Source: Primula veris (taxonomy: Eukaryota; Streptophyta; Magnoliopsida; Ericales; Primulaceae). From it: a stretch of 64,000 bases of DNA. Below are positions 56,147 through 64,000 of the stretch, piece after piece. Below the pieces are notes generated by a model. It searched no databases and was not told the DNA's origin. It saw only the letters and a list, made by a program, of their open reading frames with translations. The position numbers were made by a program, and so were the translations under genes. Within the stretch, counting starts at the first letter, position 1. Each line of letters opens with the position of its first letter. The DNA is taken from the NCBI GenBank assembly GCA_963682055.1, contig OY821740.1:10936814-11000813 (forward strand), written 5' to 3'.

Positions 56147-56814
56147 AAGTGAAGGCAATCTCGTTTTCGTGTGAAAAGCATGATGTGTGTGCCATGTTGA
56201 GTACTGAAACGCATTCAGAAATCACAAAAAAATTAGGCCTTCTTTGGCTGCGGTGCACTAACAATTCGGTTTGATTATGAGCAAGTTTCAAAAGAAATCG
56301 GACAATTAAGCAAGTCTGGATTGAACTAATTCTAACCTCACATTTTCATGGAAGTACAAATGCACTCATTTTGCATCATATTTCTAATTCGGATTATCGG
56401 ACACAAATTGTTTTTTTTCAAAGACATCATCTATAGGGTACACCAAACCACTAATTCAATCCCGACTTCCAAAGATACCTACCAAACAAGGCATGGAATT
56501 TCCATTACATCCCCATGTTATTCATTTGATTAATTAAGTGCAGAAAATTATTACTATAAACGAAAGTCTAAACAATGTATCAAATGTGAAACTTTTTTAA
56601 TAATGCAATTTTTCCCCAAAATTTGACTTTTCGAAAATGAATAGGAGAGAATGTCTACATTAAAAAACACTAATAAATCTTGTTAATGGACGATCCATAG
56701 TTGACAGGATGTCAAGAGGTAAGAAAAAAGCGCAAACCGAAAAACTGAAAACTAAAAAATAAAAAAAAATACACATGAAATAGTAAGAAACGGAAAATGA
56801 AATAAACACTATTT

Positions 56815-57295
56815 GGGGGGTTTGCACTTTTGTATATCATACTATTGACTTTTAGCGATTTTGTACATCATACTATCATGTTATTTAATTAGTTCACTAT
56901 ACTACCATTTTTCGGTGATTTTATACACTTTCGTATAATAATTTCTGCTCATCCGACTTTCAAATACTACACCCGTATTTTTTCCCCGTAATATCAGTTG
57001 CATATTTTGATTCATATAGCCTACTGATCTCAAACTTATCATTCTCATTTCATACAACATATTAATTTTGTACAAACTCGTTTAAATTTTCAAGTGTAGT
57101 ATGAACCTTAGGGCAAATGATGAAGTATTTTCTTACCACATATTCTTTTTTGACGAAATTTTAATTTTTATTAGACGGAAGTGTATAAAATCACCGAAAA
57201 ATTATAGTACGATGTACTAATTAAATAATCTGGTATTATAATTAAAAAATCACAAAAAATCAATAATATAGTTTACAAAATTACAAAAAACCCTG
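56815..57295. mobile_element. MULE-like MITE with about 120-bp inverted ends
   Basis: The left arm (GGGGGTTTGCACTTTTGTA ... TTATTTAATTAGT ... TTTTTCGGTGATTTTATACA) matches the right arm on the other strand (AGGGTTTTTTGTAATTTTG ... TTATTTAATTAGT ... TTTTTCGGTGATTTTATACA). No clean 9-bp duplication was found. Non-coding. Confidence 0.6.
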
Positions 57296-59384
57296 TTTTT
57301 GTAACAAGGTGCACTTGCTGTATTATTCTAATTTCAAACATCAAACATCAAACATATGTGAATTGTAATACCAATGCTATCGGGAAAATAACGGTTTATA
57401 CCATATCCTATTAAGTCATCGTATTTTGGTAAATCAATGTTTAAGTTTTACTAAATTTGGTCATAATTTATCAATTTTCATCTAATTTAGAGTCTGACAC
57501 CATATCGGCAAAATTCCAGTCAACATATTTCATATTTATCGATCTATTTTTGATGATGTTGACGGAATTGTATTAAGTGAGAGAACATGATTGTAATTTC
57601 ATCACTTAGATTAATCACTTATATATCATATATCATTTCCTTAAATAGATGAAAATATGTAAGTGAGGGTCAAAATTATAAAAAATGAAAGTTTAGATAA
57701 CAAAATATTAAAATACATAGTACAAAAAGATTTATTTCCCGATGCGATCCAACTTTCTCTCTCTATACACATTCTCTGTCTTTCTTCGGCTAAAAATAAA
57801 ATAAAAAACTCAAAATTCTAAGATAAGCTAATAAATAGTTTTTCTCTATTCATTTGTCCGATTTCTCATAAGGGTAATCTCCGCTTATTTATATTCTACA
57901 ATTCTTATATTTATATTTATGTTATATACGTACCTCTTTTAATAAAGATTGGCGGGTTTGCAATGAATTCTTGATTTGATTCACAATTTTCACTTTTTTC
58001 AGTTTGTAAATTGAAGTTTTATTAGTTTTGTGATGTGGGTTTGTAGCACATTGTAGATTTATGGGATTTTGGGCATAATGTAGGTGAATATATCAGCTTT
58101 TAAATACAGGCTGTAGTTTTTCGGATTCGCCGTAGTCTTGATAGTTGATTGTGTGATTGTTCATGTTTAAAATTGTTTTAGAAAATGAGAATCGTGACGA
58201 ACTAGTAGCAGGCTAAAAGGGAGTCGAGCACCTCCATGTTGAGAAAAAACCGATCTTTTACCATTTATCTTGAATTTTTAATCATTTTAGCCTTCAAAAA
58301 AAAAAAACAGCTCTAGTTCCGCCACTGTAAGAAGTGTGTAAAGATTAATAAGGAAAAGAGTGGCAAAACGAGGAAGGAGTGCGGGAATTAATGTATCGAG
58401 TGATATTTGTTTATGGGGGTGCGAGGCTACTAGAAATAACAAAACTTTGTCTTAATTTAAAAGTTGGTAGCTAGTTCTTTATAGTTACAGAGATGTGACA
58501 GGGCCTTATTGCCTGATTGTCTTTACCTAGTTCTTCTATTGAAAACAAAGGAGATGTATTATACGTACTTTTCAAATTTGCAATTTATCACTCAATAAGT
58601 TAGTAGCAGCTGTAGCATTTTCTTGATGTAGTGGAACATAAATGGCAGAAATGAAATCTAGTTGAGTTTCGTTGATTAATTTTAGCACAAACAAACCTAT
58701 ACGTAGTGTAATTGTATAGTGAACCAATAATGCAGAACGGAGGGAGTATCCTTCCTTTGGTTATCCCTTTCCACAACATTTAAGTCCATGTGAAGTTAAC
58801 TTTTTTGATTGGGTCATACTGATTTGCATTGTGGCGCATGAGCTAAAAAGACACTTGGAGCTATATATATAGTGTTAAGATAGTTGTCGGGAAGTCAAAC
58901 GGAAAGGGGAAGCAAAACAGGAAACAGAAACGTTAAAAAAAATGAAAAATTCTAAAATTTACACATGAAATAATGAGAAGCGGAAAACTTGAAACGTGGT
59001 TTAGAAAGAAGAAATGAGGTTCCTGGTAACTATTAAGCCTTTTTATTTTGCTGTTAGGTGTTTTACCCAATTTAGCTACCAAATTGAGATGTAAATACAT
59101 TCATTTTCTCTTTTTGTAACTGCATTGACGGATCTGTAGTTGCAAACTGAAATGAGTTTTATAAAATCTTTTACGCCTCCTGTAAATTATATAAAGCCTA
59201 TTGCAAAGCACATGGTCCTCTTACTTATCCTTGATGCTAACTAATCATGATTTTGTAACAGTTGGTTATAATTTATCAAGTAATCAACTTTTCTGGAACT
59301 CTATTAATCAAATTCTTCGTATATTTAGGTCTATTTAAAGCTCATTGATCCAATTAATAACATGGTTTGAATGTCTGTTTGCAG
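57296..59384. other. Upstream region of the kinase gene
   Basis: No ORF worth keeping. A CT-rich, leader-like stretch at 57740-57800 could be a first non-coding exon. TGTTTGCAG at 59376-59384 is a good acceptor 30 bp before the ATG, suggesting a 5' UTR intron. Around 58200-58323 is a short inverted-end relic whose right end reads GTTCCGCCACTG, like hAT ends. Confidence 0.4.
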
Positions 59385-59414
59385 TTTTTGGTCTTCCTCA
59401 TATCGCTTTAAATC

Positions 59415-62400
59415 ATGTGGAAATTTAAACCGTTCACACCTAAGGAACAAACAGGTCTAGAAGGGCGGACCATTGACATTGGCAACTTAAAAATCTTTAT
59501 CCAGAATGCCATTGCAGAGGGTGGATTTTCCTGTGTTTACTTAGCTAGAGATGCTTTACATGGCTCAAAGCAATACGCTTTGAAGCACATTATATCTAAT
59601 GATGAGGAATCCCTTGAAATTGTGAAAAATGAAATATCTGTGATGAAATCTCTTCGAGGGCACCCTAACATTGTATCACTTTGCGCCGATGCTACATTTG
59701 ACATGGGGAGGACTAAAGAGGCGTTTCTCGTGATGGATTATTGTGAAAAGTCATTGGTTAGCGTGCTTGAGAGTAGAGGGGCTGGTTACTATGAAGAGAA
59801 ACAAGTAGTTTTAATATTTAGAGATGTGTGTAATGCTGTCTTTGCAATGCATTGCCAATCCCCACCGATTGCTCACCGGTAAAGTTAATGATTAGTGCAA
59901 TGATTTTGATACTCATTGTTCTTTTTATGTTTTTGAATTCTCAGTTAGTCATTGGTGGATAATAAAGCATGGTAGTACAAATCTCTTCCATGGTTTATAC
60001 TGTTTATTGATTATTATGGAGTATATTACTGAAACGAAACTTCTTATCTTCCCTCTATAGTCTCTGAATCATGTTTTTTTCTTCAGAATTTGTTATGTTT
60101 GAAGTTTGGAACATTTGTATTTTGATATGAGAGTAAAATCCTAAATGGTTTTGGTATGCTATTCTGATATGAGCGATGTAGATAACTAAGCAAATTTTCA
60201 TTTTCATATCTCATATAAAGCGGCTCAACATGGCATGCTTGATAATACTCCTTTCTGTAGTACTTTTAGCAGCTTAAGAATGATCCTTTAGTAGTTTACC
60301 AGAAGAAATGTACTGAAACATATATTCTTATCTTGATCCATCAGGATTGTGTTCCTATATTTGATTAAGTATTTTCTTACTCTCGGCAACCCACCAAAAA
60401 TATTTTTTTAGGGCCAGCTCTGGAAATCATATTTTCTTATCATGCCGAATGGTGTAGTTTGATTATACTTAAGTGACCAATATAGTTAATATATATGTAT
60501 ATTTCCATTTTATTTATAGAACTTACCTCTATAGTTGTGCACTATAGCTTACCATGGCTGTTTCGGCAACTTAATAACTGGTCTCCTTCTTTTTCCAAAA
60601 TCATGGTGAAGAGATTTGAAGGCCGAGAATCTTCTGCTAGGATCTGATGGACTATGGAGATTATGTGATTTTGGAAGCACCTCAACTAATCACAAGCGAT
60701 TTGAAAGACCTGAAGAAATGGGCATCGAAGAAGATAATATCAGAAAGCATACAACACCAGCCTACAGAGCCCCAGAGGTTGTATAAGGTGCTTTACTCTA
60801 AAAATGGCATTATATTTTGAGGTGTAATTGTTGACCCGTATTCTTCTTCTTATTTAGATGTGGGATTTGTTCCGAAGAGAGCTTATAAGTGAGAAGGTCG
60901 ATATTTGGGTACGTTCATTTTTTATAAAATTATGGTTTCTATATTATTAGTGGAATAGTGATTAAACTATTTCTATTGTAGGCCCTCGGCTGTCTTTTAT
61001 TTCGAATATGTTATTTCAAATCTGCTTTTGACGGCGAATCGAAGCTACAAGTTCTCAACGGGAATTATCGACTACCGGAATTACCAAAGTACAGCTCATC
61101 AATTACAGATTTGATCAGAGATATGCTTCAATCTTCGCCAGATGCTAGACCAGATATCACGCAGGCAAGAGCTTTGCTTGATTGGCCGTTCGTCTCTATG
61201 ACATTGTAGGCTAGTTTTAGATCTTTGTACCCAAGTCAAATTTAGTTGCAAAAGTTTTACCATAAGTCCATAAATATTTTCCGTCATGCTGCATTTTTTA
61301 AAATTTTGCTTTGGTGCGTTGTGGCAGGTTTGGTTTCGTGTCAATGATTTATTGCCAGATGGCCAGCAGAAATCACTTCCTGATGGACCACCGTGTCTGG
61401 AAGGTATGTTTACAATGTGCATTACTGAATTTGGATGCTAAAAGCTGTAGAATTTTTGTTAGCACACTATTATATCTTGGGAATTTCCAGGTTACTTTCC
61501 ATATAAAGCAAAAAAAAATAAAAAACAGAAACAAGCTTTCCAACTTCACCGTGATTTTAAGTGTTTCCTTCAGGGTTATTGAGTTAAGTAAGAATGATTC
61601 ATTTCGTTGGATTGTGCAATAAGTTACCAACACAGGTTTTCTTTGCCAGACAACACATTCACAATTAACTGTGAAATAGCTGCATTGAACTTATTTTTTA
61701 ACTCTTTGAATAACTAAAAAAGAAACTCCTGCGCAAGTTTCCAGGCATGAGTTTTGAAACCAAACAAGTTTTCTTAGTTTATTTGGTTGATCCATTGATA
61801 AATGGAAGTCCGCTCATCCAGTACGTGTCGATTGATAAGAACACTAAATTTTCATGTTTATATGCTGTTTATATGCATATACCGCTGGAGTTGTTAACAA
61901 TACATTATTGATATACTACAAAAATATAGAGGGGGTTTTCCTGCAACACTCTCGGTAGTGATGGGGTCTCTTCCCCTCCCATTGGGGTGTCGTTTATATT
62001 GTTCAAGTGAAAGGAGTCTCACTTTTCGGTTCGATGCTAAGTAAGTATTTTACCTTTTGCAAATTTTTCATTACAACTTTCTATTTATTAGGTGTTTCAA
62101 ACCCCACAAATAGAACTCATCAGGCACCTCGAAGAAATCCACCTCCCTCTCCATCAACAAAACTATCTCAAAATCCATCACCGCCAGTGAATAATTATAA
62201 AGCAAACAGAGACGAAGGGGCAATTGGAGCTTTTTGGTCTACTCAGCATGCCAGCAAATATGATGAAGAACCAACCAACTCAAATGCTAAAGTTGGAAAT
62301 ATTCAACACCGACCAATCTCTAATATTACCCATGCAAATTCTTCCAAAGACAATATAATCGACTTTTTCCCAGATATCTCACCCACCCGTGTCATCGTGA

Positions 62401-63487
62401 TGCCGAAAGAGACAAAAAAGGAGAGTTCTTCCCAAAAGGAGACAACTAGCACGTTCATTGCTGATTTTGATACTAATAAACTGAAACAAGGAAAGATTGA
62501 AGAAGTGGAGGACGTGGCAAGACTGAAGGATCAGTTAAAAAAAGCTAATTTGGAGAAGGCTGAGATAGTTTCCAAATATGAAAAGCTTTCGGCTATTTGT
62601 CGATCGCAGAGGCAGGAGATTCAGGAACTTAAACTTGCTCTTTCAACTAAAACTCCCTCGCCACATCAACAAGTAGCTTCAAATGACCAAAAGTCTCCTG
62701 GAACTCAACCTGCTCCTGTCAATCCGGTATGTCTTTTTCAGCAATTAATGGAGACTTTATTTTTTAATGTAAAAGCTGGATATGGTTTCCTTTTGTGGGA
62801 AATATGCCACTAATTGACATACTTTTTTATTTTGTTTATGTAAAGGCTAGATATTATTTCCTTTTGTTAGTGTGAATCTTTTTGAACTGGGGCGAATAAT
62901 TTTGTATTTCCCACTACGCAGTTAAAACGTCATTTATGCAGTACGTATTCCACATCTCACAGTTTTTAACTTTTTTCAAAATATAACGAGGAAATTGGAT
63001 GGAGTTTGTAATGTTTTGTTTTTGTTTCTTGGAAAAAGATGATTAATGACATGTCTTTTCGATGTCTTGTCGACTACAGTACTATTACAATCACATATAG
63101 ATGAAATCAGCAAACTGAAACTTGTTTGTTTTGTAACTATTTCTGTCACAGCAAAGAGAAAAAATTGAAGGAACGATTTGGGAACTTCAACAAGGATTTT
63201 TCGAAAATAATCAGCCAAGTCCGGAACCTAAACAATGGCAGCCTTTTTCTGAAGATCCTAAATCAACATCTTCGCTAACTGCTGGATCGAATCCCGTCGG
63301 AACAAATAACGGTCACCAGAACAAACAAGCTACCAACTTGTGGGATTTTGGAGCTGACAGTTTCTTGGCCACGTCAAATATATCAAGTTCTAATAATGAA
63401 CTTAATAGTTCGCAACTCTTTACTATGTCCAAGAATGTAAATAGCAACCCTGCCACTGCTCAACCGTCTGGATGGGCAGGATTTTGA
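59415..63487 (+). CDS. NAK-family (AAK1/GAK-like) serine/threonine protein kinase (636 aa, 7 exons)
   Basis: Exons: 59415-59878, 60612-60777, 60858-60908, 60982-61164, 61328-61403, 62092-62726, 63152-63487; 1911 nt joined, no stop. The kinase domain fills about residues 20-290: glycine loop EGGFSCVY (35-42), K57, E73, HRDLKAEN (154-161) with catalytic D156, DFG at 174-176, APE at 208-210. Family members (AAK1, GAK, yeast Ark1/Prk1) phosphorylate clathrin-adaptor subunits at the membrane; plant members keep this kinase plus a long tail. The tail here is Pro/Ser-rich with a coiled coil at about 460-505 (LKDQLKKANLEKAEIV) and tryptophan motifs (FWSTQ, LWDFGAD, ending GWAGF). Intron 4 begins with GC (CAG|GCAAGA), a known minor donor. 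The gene looks intact. Adaptor function is inferred from the family. Confidence 0.92.
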
Positions 63488-64000
63488 TCTGCGCAAGTTT
63501 CGTAGGTATTATTTTGTTTGGTTTTTAATTCTTATGTTTTTTTTTTTATTGAGATAAGAGTAACATTTTCCTTATCGATGATGAGAAAAATGAGAGGAAT
63601 GTAAATGCCTAAATGGTTGAGTAATGAATGCCATATCTTTTGATTTATTTAATTCGCTGAAGATGATATTAGTTGTGATATAGTAACAATTACTTTAGTT
63701 TCAAAACTTGTATCCTGGTTTGACCAAAGCTTTGTTTGGTTGCAACTTTGAAGCTCAACTTCTGATTTTTATTTGTACAAGGCTAAAGTGTTTGATCATC
63801 TTAGAAGCCGAGTTATTTGTATTTTTTGTGGGATTAAAATTTAAAATATTGAAAGTTAGTTATAGGCATAATATGGACCTTGCTTTTACTTATAGACTCA
63901 AAATTATCAATTTATTTACTTACAAAGTACAATCAACAAGTCCTACGTACGAGGAATAAATCCAGTGTGTTATAAACTGTCAGTTTGCTTACGTAAATAT
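63488..64000 (+). other. 3' flank of the kinase gene
   Basis: AT-rich, likely 3' UTR followed by spacer; GAATAAA near 63953 is a possible poly(A) signal. Nothing else recognised. Confidence 0.4.

Overview
This is a 64 kb piece of an AT-rich plant nuclear genome, almost certainly a eudicot. The evidence is multi-exon genes with GT-AG (and a few GC-AG) introns, a tandem family of plant-type glycoside hydrolase family 1 (GH1) beta-glucosidases with the standard 13-exon layout, a plant NAK/AAK1-type protein kinase, and two Ty3/gypsy retrotransposons of the plant Tat lineage. The species cannot be named from the sequence alone.

Layout. (1) 1-7705: a Tat-type LTR retrotransposon on the minus strand whose left end lies outside the window. 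It has an intact 1856-aa gag-pol, a 77-bp tandem repeat after pol and an antisense coiled-coil exon. (2) 7706-12650: repeat-rich DNA, including a Stowaway-like MITE, a 1.67-kb Mutator-like element nested inside another inverted-repeat element, and a CACTA-type MITE. (3) 12.7-56.0 kb: four tandem GH1 copies, all on the plus strand. Copy 1 (12.7-15.7 kb) is a relic with only exons 1 and 13. Copy 2 (19369-24030) is complete (503 aa) but has a GC splice donor at intron 2. Copy 3 (25615-29710) is a pseudogene without exons 1-2 and with several breaks. Copy 4 (49470-56037) is complete (504 aa). (4) 31511-48752: a 17.2-kb Tat element inserted between copies 3 and 4. It has two 538-bp LTRs that differ at only two sites, and a GACAT target duplication. 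(5) 56-59.4 kb: non-coding DNA with a MULE-like MITE. (6) 59415-63487: an intact seven-exon kinase gene (636 aa) of the NAK/AAK1/GAK type.

The most unusual part is the left half of the 17-kb element (32.0-41.1 kb). Opposite in strand to gag-pol lies a row of separate small genes. At least five short coiled-coil ORFs (97-159 aa) each have their own TATA box just upstream, and several have a plant poly(A) signal just after. They are followed by a larger, apparently spliced gene whose exons all join in phase 0. It carries a domain like the 'putative gypsy-type transposon' family, and its leader holds an E2F-type site and a telo-box. A further coiled-coil ORF follows. The first two small ORFs are paralogues of each other. 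The first element carries a comparable antisense exon at the same relative place, also next to a tandem repeat.

How the parts relate. The two complete GH1 genes encode secreted beta-glucosidases with the usual TLNEP and ITENG catalytic motifs, and their promoters have similar TATA-to-ATG spacing (49-51 bp). The array has been eroded by insertions. The kinase gene at the right is unrelated to the array and probably acts in clathrin-adaptor regulation.
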